From Spirosoma agri (GTDB lineage: Bacteria; Bacteroidota; Bacteroidia; Cytophagales; Spirosomataceae), in the NCBI RefSeq assembly GCF_010747415.1, contig NZ_JAAGNZ010000001.1, forward strand, positions 1,798,001 through 1,862,000: a stretch of 64,000 bases of DNA, written 5' to 3'. The translations under genes were made by a program, and so were the position numbers. Below, piece by piece: positions 8,403-16,853 of the stretch. How positions within the stretch are numbered: the stretch's first letter is position 1; each line of letters opens with the position of its first letter. The notes beneath the pieces are model-generated. The model did no database searches, was not told the DNA's origin, and worked only from the letters and a program-made list of their open reading frames with translations.

Positions 8403-8948
8403 ATGGAAAGCACACAGACCGACATAACATCCCGATTGGTAACGGACTGTCAGTTATTCATCGACGTAGCAGAACACCTTTCGGAAGATCAGTTTAAACG
8501 GCAAATCAATGGAAAATGGTCGGTTGCCGAAGTGATGCAACACCTGTACTTATCGGCCCGACCGGTCGCTAAACTGATGGCAGGGCCACGCGATGTGCTC
8601 AAACAGTGGGGTTTCGCTGAGATGCCATCCAGATCCTACGAAACGATCGCGGCTATTTATCAGAAAGCACTCGGTTTGCGCAGGCTGGCACCGGCTACGA
8701 TGACGCCCCGGCCCGAGGATATGGCGGTAGAGAAGCACGTAATCGTTAACCGGTTTCAGACTATTTACCAGGCACTCGTGGAGAGCATCAACGGATGGTC
8801 AGACGACGAACTCGACTCATTTCTGATTCCGCACCCGTTACTCGGCTATCTAACGGTCCGGGAGATGCTGTATTTTACGAGTGCCCACACGCAGCATCAT
8901 TTAGTCTTGTTGCCAGACGAAGAATCCACTTACCTGACGAATGGATAG
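8403..8948 (+). CDS. DinB family protein
   Basis: A 181-residue four-helix-bundle protein of the DinB/YfiT-like superfamily. Start ATG 8403 is chosen for its position behind a -7 box and purine-rich leader; the 40 extra residues of the longer frame are atypical. Family features are KWSVAEVMQHLYLS in the second helix, with the first metal-ligand-type His, and the closing TSAHTQHHLVLL with further His residues. Members bind a metal ion and several act as thiol-dependent transferases, but no substrate can be read from this sequence. Single-gene unit followed by a strong hairpin. Confidence 0.85.
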   Translation: MESTQTDITSRLVTDCQLFIDVAEHLSEDQFKRQINGKWSVAEVMQHLYLSARPVAKLMAGPRDVLKQWGFAEMPSRSYETIAAIYQKALGLRRLAPATMTPRPEDMAVEKHVIVNRFQTIYQALVESINGWSDDELDSFLIPHPLLGYLTVREMLYFTSAHTQHHLVLLPDEESTYLTNG

Positions 8949-8951
8949 TTC

Positions 8952-9003
8952 ACTAAAAACGGCAACCGGCTAATTTGTAAATTAGCCGGTTGCCGTTTTT
9001 AGT
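8952..9003. terminator. Bidirectional terminator hairpin
   Basis: A perfect inverted repeat with 25-base arms (8952-8976 and 8979-9003) separates the converging DinB and barrel genes. The outer part of each arm carries A5/T5 runs (aaaaacggc / gccgttttt), giving a U-rich end on both strands. Confidence 0.85.
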
Positions 9004-9014
9004 AAGTTGTTGGT

Positions 9015-9710
9015 CTATTTTGCCAGACGGATGCCCCGCTTGCCAACTTGGCCAAAATAGTAATTTACGCCAAATTTCAACCGGCCACCTTTGCCGCGCC
9101 CCAGACTAGGGTCAAACTTATTGTAGAAATTTCCTTCATAACTTACTTCAGCACCCAGCCGATGCAGAATCCAGAACATCGCACCCAGTTCCAGACCCAC
9201 GCTGGTATATGTTGCTTTTGTATCGGACGGAATATTTTCCGAAAACTCACGGCCACCGTTCAGGCTAGCTCCGACGAAGCTGCTGACCCGCGTACGGAAC
9301 GGATAGTACCGCGCGAAGATACCCGCTTGTCGGGCGTGGTATTTATTGCCGACGAGCCGATCGTAGTCAAACCGTAAACCAGCCGCAAAACCTGGTTGAA
9401 AGAAATAGCCCAATCGAGCGTTTATATCGGAATACACTTTTCCGCTGGTTGTTCCGAACCCGACGCCACCACCCACAAAAACGTTGCCCGGCTGGAACCA
9501 ACTGAGCTGGTTATTTTGCATATAGTTGATGGATTTCTCGACTTCTTCGTTCAGTTTCTCATCGACCTGGTTGGCTTTTTCCCGGACATCTTGCCGGGTT
9601 TTCTCATCAATGATCGGTTTCGAGCGATTGGTTGAATCGGCATTGTTCTGACCATAACTGGCCAACGAAAGACTCGTTAGCAAAGCTGTAGCAAATAGTA
9701 ATTTTTTCAT
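9015..9710 (-). CDS. Outer membrane beta-barrel protein
   Basis: A 231-residue exported protein with signal peptide MKKLLFATALLTSLSLASYGQ. A short charged helical segment follows (about residues 35-65, rich in Glu/Lys). From about residue 80 it has alternating beta-strands typical of an 8-stranded outer-membrane barrel (FVGGGVGFGTTSG, AGLRFDYDRL, IFARYYPFR, VGLELGAMFWI, LKFGVNYYFGQ). It resembles the porin-family OMP_b-brl group, whose members have no specified substrate. Function beyond barrel formation is unknown. Confidence 0.75.
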   Translation of the reverse strand: MKKLLFATALLTSLSLASYGQNNADSTNRSKPIIDEKTRQDVREKANQVDEKLNEEVEKSINYMQNNQLSWFQPGNVFVGGGVGFGTTSGKVYSDINARLGYFFQPGFAAGLRFDYDRLVGNKYHARQAGIFARYYPFRTRVSSFVGASLNGGREFSENIPSDTKATYTSVGLELGAMFWILHRLGAEVSYEGNFYNKFDPSLGRGKGGRLKFGVNYYFGQVGKRGIRLAK

Positions 9711-9805
9711 CGTCGTTGAGTTGATATGCGTTGTTCGTTGGGTATTGATCTAGTAAACTGTAAAGTTTAGATAAGGTTTGCTCGATTTCGATTCCCGGCT
9801 ATATG

Positions 9806-9813
9806 CAAAAGTA
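9806..9813 (-). promoter_or_regulatory. Bacteroidota -7 box (TACTTTTG on minus strand)
   Basis: A perfect TAnnTTTG match on the minus strand about 95 bases before the start of the beta-barrel gene. No convincing -33 TTTG was found at the expected distance. Confidence 0.35.
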
Positions 9814-9870
9814 AGAGCCTCCCTACTTGCGTAAGGAAGCTCCTGTCTGGAAAAAGTATAAACCAGGTTT

Positions 9871-10947
9871 TTATTTCTGCAACTGATTGATGAGTAAATC
9901 TACCTGTTCAATGGAAACGGCCGGAAAGTTGGCGATCCTGATCTGCGATTCCTTGAACTTCCCATAACCCGTTCCAATGATCATGCCCGCCTGTTTGGCA
10001 CTCGCAATAACCTCAGTCGACGGTTCTTTTGTCGTAGCCACAACCACTGTCTGCGATCGGTGGCGTTCTTGTTTGACGAAGGGTGTATAATCGTCCGACG
10101 CATCCAGGAATTTATAAAGCATCCGAGCCTTTTCGTCGGTCTGTTTGCGGATGGTATCGATACCTATCTTGTTGAAATCTTCGGCAATTTTTCCCAGAAG
10201 ATAGATGAACAGCACGTTCGGTGTAGCGGGGGTTTCGAAGGTTTTGTAATGGCTCCAGAGCGTGGGCAGCGTATGGTGTGCCCCAACCGTCAGGTTGTCG
10301 TATTTCTGTAGCCGTTCCGCTTTTTCGAGACAGGTCTGGCTGGCAATCCAGACGCCTAGACCGGCGGGCATACCAAACGCTTTCTGGACCGAAAAGAACG
10401 CCGAATCAACCAGGGCAAAGTCCAGATCAGGGTACGGAGCCGACGAAACCATATCCACGACCACCAGTTTCTTGGCGTACTTACGTTTCAGCTTGTGAAT
10501 CTCCGTAGGACGCATCTGAACCCCCGACGACGTTTCGTTGTGCGTTACACAGATCAGCTCCGCATACTCGGGAACGTCGACTTCGGTGTAGTCGAATCCT
10601 TCGCCGAACGGCTTTTCGAACACATGCGCGTATTTGTGTAAGGCGTTGGCGTAGTCGTAAAACTTCTTGGAGAACGAGCCATTGACGAGGTGAAAGCTCT
10701 CATGCTCAACACAGTTGAACAAAATGCGTTCCCACACTTCGGAGGCCGATCCGGTGAAGAAAATGCCGTGCGTATCCGGAATGTTTAGCAGGGTGCGCAG
10801 CTGCGTATCGGTGAATCGGTAGATATCCCGAAACTTCTGGCTCCGGTGCGAAATGGACCCAATCTGCTCATCCATTGCCGTTTGCAGGTGCTTGTACAGC
10901 GTCGGGTATAATTCGGCAGGACCGGGCGTGAAGTAAGTTTGTTTCAT
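9871..10947 (-). CDS. serC: Phosphoserine aminotransferase (class V aminotransferase)
   Basis: A 358-residue PLP enzyme of the class V fold, close to the usual SerC length. It would convert 3-phosphohydroxypyruvate and glutamate to phosphoserine and 2-oxoglutarate in the cytoplasm. Visible features are the YFTPGPAELYP start, a conserved SISHRS loop, the PLP-phosphate region FFTGSASEVWERIL, the Asp of VVVDMVSSAPYPD that contacts the pyridine ring, and the Schiff-base Lys189 in FFSVQKAFGMPAG. The assignment is strengthened by the SerB-SerA fusion gene 77 bp upstream on the same strand. The family also contains other class V enzymes, so SerC rests partly on context. Confidence 0.82.
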   Translation of the reverse strand: MKQTYFTPGPAELYPTLYKHLQTAMDEQIGSISHRSQKFRDIYRFTDTQLRTLLNIPDTHGIFFTGSASEVWERILFNCVEHESFHLVNGSFSKKFYDYANALHKYAHVFEKPFGEGFDYTEVDVPEYAELICVTHNETSSGVQMRPTEIHKLKRKYAKKLVVVDMVSSAPYPDLDFALVDSAFFSVQKAFGMPAGLGVWIASQTCLEKAERLQKYDNLTVGAHHTLPTLWSHYKTFETPATPNVLFIYLLGKIAEDFNKIGIDTIRKQTDEKARMLYKFLDASDDYTPFVKQERHRSQTVVVATTKEPSTEVIASAKQAGMIIGTGYGKFKESQIRIANFPAVSIEQVDLLINQLQK

Positions 10948-10969
10948 AAAGGAGCTAAAGAGTGAATAC

Positions 10970-11013
10970 GTGAATGAGTGATAGAGCGGTTAACCGCTCT
11001 ATCACTCATTCAC
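10970..11013. repeat. Perfect 44-bp palindrome inside the serine operon
   Basis: The arms 10970-10991 and 10992-11013 are exact reverse complements with no spacer. It lies between the SerB-SerA fusion gene and serC, which are transcribed in that order on the minus strand. No U-tract follows on the minus strand, so it is not a standard intrinsic terminator; it could be an mRNA processing or stabilising hairpin that sets unequal expression of the two genes. Confidence 0.8.
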
Positions 11014-11024
11014 ACTATCGCTAA

Positions 11025-12944
11025 TTAATACAAAAGTCTGAATTTGATTGTCTGGTCGATTTGCTTGAGTTCTTCAACTACTTCGTCGGCGTATTCTTTG
11101 GCCACATCCGTAATTACATAACCGATCTGCTCGTTGGTTTTAAGGTACTGGCCGTGAATATTGATGTGGTACTTCGCAAAAATGGTATTCATCTTGGCCA
11201 GAATACCCGGCACGTTCGCGTGGATGTGCAGCAGCCGGTGCGAACCTTTCAGCAATGGTAGTTGTAATTCCGGGAAGTTAACGCTGCCGTACGTGCTGCC
11301 GTTGTTGATGTATTCGAGCAATTTACTGGGAACGAAATTACCAATGTTGGCCTGCGCTTCTTCGGTGCTGCCACCAATGTGGGGCGTCAGAATAACATTC
11401 GGCTGGTTGCGCAACGCGTTGACAAACTCTTCGTTGTTCGTTTTCGGCTCATACGGAAATACGTCGATCCCGGCCCCCCCAATTTTACCCCGCTCGATGG
11501 CATCGACCAGTGCCGGAATGTCTACGATATGACCGCGCGAGAGATTCAGGAAAATGACCCCGTTCTTCATAAGCCCGAATTCGCGGTAGCTGATCAGGTT
11601 CTTGTTTTCTTTCCGGCCATCAGTATGCAGGCTGACAATGTCGGCAATCGCCAGCAGTTCGTCCAGCGTTTTGCATTTGCGGGCGTTGCCAAGCGCGAGT
11701 TTATCGACAACATCGTAGAAGTACACCTCCATGCCCAACGCTTCGGCAACGACTGAAAGCTGCGTGCCGATGTTGCCATACCCAACGAGTCCCAGTTTCT
11801 TGCCCCGCACCTCAAAGCTGTTTGTCGCCGATTTGTCCCACTCACCCTTGTGCATCAAATTGCTTTTGGGAACAATGTTGCGGATCAGCATAATGATCTC
11901 ACCAATGGCTAGTTCAACTACCGAACGCGTGTTGCTGTACGGTGCATTGAAGACGGCAATACCCCGTTCGGTACAGGCCGCCAGGTCGATCTGGTTCGTG
12001 CCGATGCAGAACGCGCCAATGGTCATGAGCTTATTGGCGTTTTCCAGCACCCGTTGCGTCACCATTGTTTTGGAGCGAATGCCCAGAATCGATACGTCCC
12101 GGATGGCTTCGATCAACTCTTCTTCGTCCAACGCACCCTTACGGATTTCGACGTTAAATCCTTCCTGTTCGAACAGTTTGACCGCTACCGGATGCACGTT
12201 TTCCAGGAGCAATACTTTGATCCGGCTCTTGGGATACGACTGGCTGCGGCTCAGATGGTTGTGGTACAGGAACTCATCCAGCGAAGGCGCAATAAAATCG
12301 GCTTTTTCGACCACGCGGGGCCGGATCACATTCTCCGTAAAGGCATAGAACCGATTCGCCAGCCCTGAAGCCCGGATTTCGTAATCCGTATACCCATCGC
12401 CAATAACGTACACCTCGCCGTCGAGTTTCAGGTCGCGGATAACCTGCGATTTTCCTCCGTTGGCCGATAGTGGGTTTGCGTTGTCGAAACCAGTGATGTT
12501 GCCCGTTTCATCGAATACGAACGTATTGGCAAACACGTTTTCGGGAAGCACACCCAGCGACGTAACGATGGGCGTAATGAATTCCTTGAAGCCGTTGGAA
12601 ACGACAAAAATATGGTCGGCATTTTCGGTCAGAAACTGCCTGTTCCGCTGGAACGAATCCGAAATCTTACCCATCAGGGTTTCGATCAGCGCGGGAAGCT
12701 GATCGCGGTGAGCCTTCAGCAGATTCAACCGGAGTTCGAGCGATTCAGTGAACGAAATCTCGCCCGACATACCCCGGTCGGTGATGGCTTTGATCTGGTC
12801 CAGCGCATCATTGCGGTCGGGTCGACCAATTAGTGAAATCTCGCCCAGCACGTCCAACGCTTCTACTTTTGTAAACGTGCTGTCGAAATCAATGATATAA
12901 TACGTTTGTTCGGTCGTACCGACGTTTGAGGTTTTGGTGAGCAT
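11025..12944 (-). CDS. serA: Bifunctional phosphoserine phosphatase / D-3-phosphoglycerate dehydrogenase
   Basis: A 639-residue fusion (start ATG 12944; 12965 is an alternative). Residues about 15-225 form a HAD-type phosphoserine phosphatase: nucleophile motif IIDFDSTFT, FVVSNGFKEF (motif II) and VIGDGYTDYEI (motif IV). Residues about 245-545 form 3-phosphoglycerate dehydrogenase: GIRSKTMV, a Rossmann GYGNIGTQL motif, HTDGRKENKNL, and LNLSRGHIVD, with catalytic His in ILTPHIGGSTEEAQ. The end is an ACT domain (HRLLHIHANVPGILAKMN), the usual serine-feedback site. Together with serC it supplies every step from 3-phosphoglycerate to serine. The architecture is found in other Bacteroidota. Confidence 0.92.
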   Translation of the reverse strand: MLTKTSNVGTTEQTYYIIDFDSTFTKVEALDVLGEISLIGRPDRNDALDQIKAITDRGMSGEISFTESLELRLNLLKAHRDQLPALIETLMGKISDSFQRNRQFLTENADHIFVVSNGFKEFITPIVTSLGVLPENVFANTFVFDETGNITGFDNANPLSANGGKSQVIRDLKLDGEVYVIGDGYTDYEIRASGLANRFYAFTENVIRPRVVEKADFIAPSLDEFLYHNHLSRSQSYPKSRIKVLLLENVHPVAVKLFEQEGFNVEIRKGALDEEELIEAIRDVSILGIRSKTMVTQRVLENANKLMTIGAFCIGTNQIDLAACTERGIAVFNAPYSNTRSVVELAIGEIIMLIRNIVPKSNLMHKGEWDKSATNSFEVRGKKLGLVGYGNIGTQLSVVAEALGMEVYFYDVVDKLALGNARKCKTLDELLAIADIVSLHTDGRKENKNLISYREFGLMKNGVIFLNLSRGHIVDIPALVDAIERGKIGGAGIDVFPYEPKTNNEEFVNALRNQPNVILTPHIGGSTEEAQANIGNFVPSKLLEYINNGSTYGSVNFPELQLPLLKGSHRLLHIHANVPGILAKMNTIFAKYHINIHGQYLKTNEQIGYVITDVAKEYADEVVEELKQIDQTIKFRLLY

Positions 12945-12983
12945 GGGTGAGAACGTCGCTATCACAGCAACGTGTTGATCTAC

Positions 12984-14009
12984 TTATGATTGGTTCGATT
13001 TGGATTCTGTTAAAAACGCTACCGCCCGTTCTTCCGACCAGTAGGTGCCATTGATGCCCTGCGCCAGCGACGGAAATCCGCAATGACCGCCTTGTTCGGG
13101 AAACTCCATCCATACGGCAGGGAGTTCCCGCGCCAACTGTTCCGGAAAACATTCGGGTGACAGAAACGGGTCATTTTTGGCATTGACAATCAGCGTTGGA
13201 ATAGCAATAGTCGGAATAAACTGGAGCGAACTGCTACGGGTATAATAATCGGTTACGTCCCGAAAACCGTTCTGCGGGGCTGTAAACAGATTATCGAATT
13301 CCCGGATCGTTCGTGCTTTACCAACTACTTCGGTTGGGAAAACACCCGGCATGACGGCCGCTTTCTGGGCTACTTTGCGTTTGAGTGTTCGATTGAACCG
13401 GTAGTTATACACCAGGCTATCCCATTGTTCGAGTCGTCGGGCCGAGCCCATCAGATCAAGCGGAACCGAAAACACGACTGCTTTCTGGATAGCCGGGTTC
13501 AGGGCTGTACCCTGCTCGCCGATGTACTTTACCGTAACGTTTCCGCCCGCACTGAAGCCCATCAGATACAGGGTCTGATAGCCTTTCGAGAGCGCATATT
13601 GACAGATGAAGTGAAGGTCCCCCGTTTCGCCGATGTGGTAAAAACGCTGCTGGCGGTTCAGTTCGCCACTACAGGAGCGGTAGTGCCAGGCCAGACAATC
13701 GAATCCGTTCCGGGTCAGGTGGCGCACCATACCAGCCAGATACTGACTCGTTGAGCTGCCTTCCAGACCGTGGGAGAGAATGACGAGGGGGTTTGATGAT
13801 GAGTGATGAGGAGTGAATGAGGATGCAGCAGGCAAGTCATTCGGAGCGTAGGCCCAGTCGAGATCCAGAAAATCATCATCCGCCGTTTCGATCCGTTCGC
13901 GGACGTAGGAAACCGCAACCTTGCGAAAAAGCGAGGGAATGATGGTTTGCAAGTGCCCATTCCACAAACGGGCGGGCGGCTGGTAACTCGATGGGGCAAT
14001 CAGCGGCAT
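12984..14009 (-). CDS. YheT family alpha/beta hydrolase
   Basis: A 341-residue hydrolase of the AB_hydrolase_4/YheT group. The start ATG 14009 places the family hallmark WNGHLQTIIPSLFR about 16 residues in and sits just after a perfect -7 box; the frame extends to 14081 without support. Further motifs are LVILSHGLEGSS (oxyanion strand), LMGFSAGGNVTVKYIGE (nucleophile Ser in GFSAGG), a C-terminal Asp in VNAKNDPFLSPE and His in QGGHCGF completing the triad. Members are thought to be carboxylesterases, substrate unknown. A Ser/His-rich insert just before the oxyanion strand comes from a simple-sequence tract. It is 39 bp upstream of the SerB-SerA gene and may be co-transcribed with it. Confidence 0.87.
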   Translation of the reverse strand: MPLIAPSSYQPPARLWNGHLQTIIPSLFRKVAVSYVRERIETADDDFLDLDWAYAPNDLPAASSFTPHHSSSNPLVILSHGLEGSSTSQYLAGMVRHLTRNGFDCLAWHYRSCSGELNRQQRFYHIGETGDLHFICQYALSKGYQTLYLMGFSAGGNVTVKYIGEQGTALNPAIQKAVVFSVPLDLMGSARRLEQWDSLVYNYRFNRTLKRKVAQKAAVMPGVFPTEVVGKARTIREFDNLFTAPQNGFRDVTDYYTRSSSLQFIPTIAIPTLIVNAKNDPFLSPECFPEQLARELPAVWMEFPEQGGHCGFPSLAQGINGTYWSEERAVAFLTESKSNQS

Positions 14010-14034
14010 TACAACACGCGGGTGATTGAAGCCG

Positions 14035-14042
14035 CAAAGGTA
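14035..14042 (-). promoter_or_regulatory. Bacteroidota -7 box (TACCTTTG on minus strand)
   Basis: A perfect TAnnTTTG match 26-33 bases before ATG 14009 on the minus strand. It supports that start and a transcript covering the hydrolase and possibly the downstream serine genes. Confidence 0.5.
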
Positions 14043-14094
14043 AGAAAAACGCCGGAGCAGCGTGCGTTTATTTCGTAACAATCAGTTGGCAATC

Positions 14095-14127
14095 AAAAAA
14101 GGGTCACCTAGCTTAACTGGGTGACCC
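14095..14127 (-). terminator. Intrinsic terminator after the acyl-CoA dehydrogenase
   Basis: Inverted arms GGGTCACC / GGTGACCC around a short loop. On the minus strand they are followed by TTTTTT, 13 bases past the acyl-CoA dehydrogenase stop. Confidence 0.75.
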
Positions 14128-14139
14128 TTCAGCGGTCGA

Positions 14140-15945
14140 TTACAACGCGAGTTCTTTCTCGGTAACGATCGTCAGTACTTCCGAATCGGTGAGTCGTTTT
14201 GCCAGACCCAATGTCTTCGGAACCTCATAATGGAAAAAGAACTTCATCGTGTGAATTTTGCCCTCGTAGAATGCCAGATCGTCGCCCGATGGATTCTGCG
14301 TTACCATGTTTTGTTTAGCCACGGTGGCCTGAATGAGCCACTGCCAGGCAACGACGACAATCCCAAACAACTCCAAAAACAGCGTCGCATCCGCCAGATA
14401 GCGTTCGGTATCGCCGTTCAGGGCGTGAGGCATCAGGTTCATCACCACCGTCTGCGTACGCTTGAGTTCGGCACTGAGTTGGTCGGCATAGGGCTTAAGG
14501 TCGTCATAGGTGCTGGCTTCGGCAATCGTTTTACTCATTTCGGCAAACAGGAGCTGTGGCGCTTTACCGCCTTTCATCGTCATCTTACGGCCCAGCAGAT
14601 CCTGCGCCTGAATCCCGGTTGTACCTTCGTAGATGGGTGTGATCCGAATGTCACGGTAAAGTTGCTCGACCGGAAAATCTTCCGTAAATCCATAGCCGCC
14701 GAACGTTTGTATGCTCTGACTCACCGCCTGAACGCCCATTTCGGACGGATAGCTTTTGGCTACGGGCATCAGCAGATCGAGCAGCAGGAACGCATTTTCT
14801 TTCTCCTCACCCTCCAGCACGTGGCTTAGGTCATACAGCTTGGCCGCCTGAACCAGCAACGATAACGAGCCTTCGGTAACCGCTTTCTGAAACAGTAGCA
14901 TTCGTCGAACGTCCGGGTGATTGATGATCGCGGTCTGGGGCGCATCCAGCCGGTTTTTTTCATTCAGTCGACGGCTTTGTGGTCGTTCTTTCGCATACTG
15001 CAAGGCTGCATAATAAGCCGCGGTAGCAATAGCCGTTGCGGTCATACCAACGCCGATCCGGGCCTCGTTCATCATCTGGAACATATACGGTAAGCCCTGA
15101 TGCGGCTGACCCACGAGGTAGCCAATGGTGTTGTCGTTCGAGCCCATCGTCAGGTGCATGGCCGGAACGCCTTTCTGACCCATCTTGTGATACAAACCCG
15201 TCGACGTGACATCGTTATCGACAAAATTTCCTGTGCCATCCGGACGATATTTTGGCACGACAAACAGCGAAATGCCTTTGGTGCCCTGAGGTGCGCCGTC
15301 GATACGGGCCAGCATCAGGTGCACAATGTTTTCCGCAGCGTCGTGATCGCCCGCCGAGATGAACACTTTCTGCCCGTTGATCTTGTAGGTGCCATCGGGT
15401 AGGGGAGTGGCGGAGGTCGTCACGTCCGAAAGCGATGAACCGGCCTGTGGTTCCGTCAGCGCCATGGTCCCCTGCCAGGTGCCTGCCATCATGTTGGGCA
15501 GGTAGAACTCGGTCAGTTCGGGACTACCAAACGAAGCGATCAAGTGGGCCGAACCCGTTGTCAGCCCAGTATACATCATACCATTATTGGCCGCCATGAG
15601 AATGAAACCCACCAGAGAGCTGACCACCTGTGGAAGTTGCTGACCGCCGTGATCGAATGAGAAACCGGCCCCGATCAAACCGGCGTCGCCCATCGCCTTA
15701 AGAAACTCTTTGACTTTAGGATGGACCGTTACCTTACCGTCTTTGAGTTCGGGCTGATTTTTATCAACTTCCTTCAGATACGGATGCATGAGCGTATCGG
15801 CAATATAGGTTGCCGAGTCGATCACGAGGTTAAACGTCTCGCGATCGTGAGCACTGAAGTAGTCGTATCGGGTGAGTTCGTCAGCTTTAAATACGTCGTG
15901 AAGCAGAAATTGCAGATTGCGTTTGCTGAAATAGGTTGCGGCCAT
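14140..15945 (-). CDS. Acyl-CoA dehydrogenase, long (FadE-like) form
   Basis: A 601-residue FAD flavoenzyme that would catalyse alpha,beta-dehydrogenation of acyl-CoA in fatty acid or amino acid breakdown. Blocks in order: MALTEPQAGSSLSDV (FAD/substrate loop), INGQKVFISAGDHD, GYLVGQPHQGLPYMF, NEARIGVGMTATAIA, TFGGYGFTEDFPVEQLYRD and RITPIYEGTTGIQAQDLLGRK; the Glu of IYEGTTGIQ is the usual catalytic base in this position. The C-terminal ~130 residues form the additional helical domain seen in ~590-600-residue members. It is a single gene; no electron-transfer flavoprotein or thiolase gene is adjacent, so the chain length preference cannot be inferred. Confidence 0.93.
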   Translation of the reverse strand: MAATYFSKRNLQFLLHDVFKADELTRYDYFSAHDRETFNLVIDSATYIADTLMHPYLKEVDKNQPELKDGKVTVHPKVKEFLKAMGDAGLIGAGFSFDHGGQQLPQVVSSLVGFILMAANNGMMYTGLTTGSAHLIASFGSPELTEFYLPNMMAGTWQGTMALTEPQAGSSLSDVTTSATPLPDGTYKINGQKVFISAGDHDAAENIVHLMLARIDGAPQGTKGISLFVVPKYRPDGTGNFVDNDVTSTGLYHKMGQKGVPAMHLTMGSNDNTIGYLVGQPHQGLPYMFQMMNEARIGVGMTATAIATAAYYAALQYAKERPQSRRLNEKNRLDAPQTAIINHPDVRRMLLFQKAVTEGSLSLLVQAAKLYDLSHVLEGEEKENAFLLLDLLMPVAKSYPSEMGVQAVSQSIQTFGGYGFTEDFPVEQLYRDIRITPIYEGTTGIQAQDLLGRKMTMKGGKAPQLLFAEMSKTIAEASTYDDLKPYADQLSAELKRTQTVVMNLMPHALNGDTERYLADATLFLELFGIVVVAWQWLIQATVAKQNMVTQNPSGDDLAFYEGKIHTMKFFFHYEVPKTLGLAKRLTDSEVLTIVTEKELAL

Positions 15946-16099
15946 AGTAAAGAGAGTCAGAAAGCTAGCTGTCAGTATGCAAGCATACGGCCAGTCAGTA
16001 AAAATACTGTTTCCGGCCTTACTCTGTACATTATTAGCCGAAAACTATCGTTTACTTTGTGACGTATATAACACAACCAACAAGTCAACTTTCATCGCT

Positions 16100-16633
16100 A
16101 TGAAAAATCTGATTGCAGTTTTCAGTCTCCTGTTTGCCCTGGTTTCATTGGCACAGGCACAGGATAAAAAGCCGCCGGCAAGCCCAAAAATAACCGCAGA
16201 AAGCCCGGATAAGAATATCAAAGTCGTTTATGGGCAACCCGCTAAAAAAGGTCGTGTTATTTTCGGGGCCGAAGGATCGACTAGTTTGGAAAAGTACGGA
16301 AAAGTCTGGCGTACTGGCGCGAACGAAGCTACCGAGGTGACCTTCAAGTCGGATGTGATGTTTGGCGGTAAGATGGTTAAAGCCGGTACGTACACTCTCT
16401 TTACGATTCCAGGCGAGAAAGAATGGAGCGTATTACTGAACAGCACACTGGGCCAATGGGGCGCATATGATTACGAAAAAATTAAAGGCAGCGACGTGGC
16501 CATGATCAAAGTACCCGTGTCGATGAACAAAACACCCATCGAAAAACTGACCATCACCCCATCGAATAGCAGCATTTCGATTGCCTGGGATAACATGACG
16601 GTGTCTGTGCCGGTCATGAAGCATGGATCGTAA
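16100..16633 (+). CDS. DUF2911 domain secreted protein
   Basis: A 177-residue exported protein; ATG 16100 starts a clear signal peptide (MKNLIAVFSLLFALVSLAQAQ), while the frame opens at 15977. The mature part is the DUF2911 domain: VVYGQPAKKGRVIFG, KVWRTGANEATEVTF, KAGTYTLFTIPGEKEWSVLLN and the closing beta strands. The domain is a beta-sandwich widespread in Bacteroidota envelope proteins, with no known activity. Here it stands alone as a periplasmic protein, not fused to another domain. Two hairpins follow the stop. Confidence 0.88.
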   Translation: MKNLIAVFSLLFALVSLAQAQDKKPPASPKITAESPDKNIKVVYGQPAKKGRVIFGAEGSTSLEKYGKVWRTGANEATEVTFKSDVMFGGKMVKAGTYTLFTIPGEKEWSVLLNSTLGQWGAYDYEKIKGSDVAMIKVPVSMNKTPIEKLTITPSNSSISIAWDNMTVSVPVMKHGS

Positions 16634-16664
16634 GGTTCATTTATCCTCGAGGATAAATGAACCT
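16633..16664. repeat. Perfect palindrome directly after the DUF2911 gene
   Basis: Arms AGGTTCATTTATCC / GGATAAATGAACCT around TCGA, beginning at the stop codon. Possibly a transcript-stabilising 3' hairpin upstream of the true terminator. Confidence 0.7.
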
Positions 16665-16673
16665 GTTGTTACG

Positions 16674-16713
16674 GAACCCGGCTGCTTTATGAAGCGGTCG
16701 GGTTCTTTTTTTT
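16674..16713 (+). terminator. Intrinsic terminator
   Basis: Stem GAACCCG / CGGGTTC with a GCTTTATGAAGC inner hairpin, followed by a run of T (16705-16713). It ends transcription of the DUF2911 gene. Confidence 0.85.
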
Positions 16714-16853
16714 ACGGCAACCCGGTAGGTAATTCCATCCTTTTGGACCGTTGCCGGGTCTATCCTGCAACGGACACATTAAAATTTGCGTAAAAAGTTA
16801 ACAGACAATGGATTAAGTTGTTATTTTGAAATAAGTAAAATTACCCGTGTTGA

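Noticed and set aside
10970..11013. Palindrome as a Rho-independent terminator of the SerB-SerA gene
   Set aside because: No U-tract follows on the minus strand, and serC downstream belongs to the same pathway, so full termination here is unlikely.
14230..14829. Plus-strand frame of 199 codons over the acyl-CoA dehydrogenase
   Set aside because: Antisense shadow with no recognisable motif.
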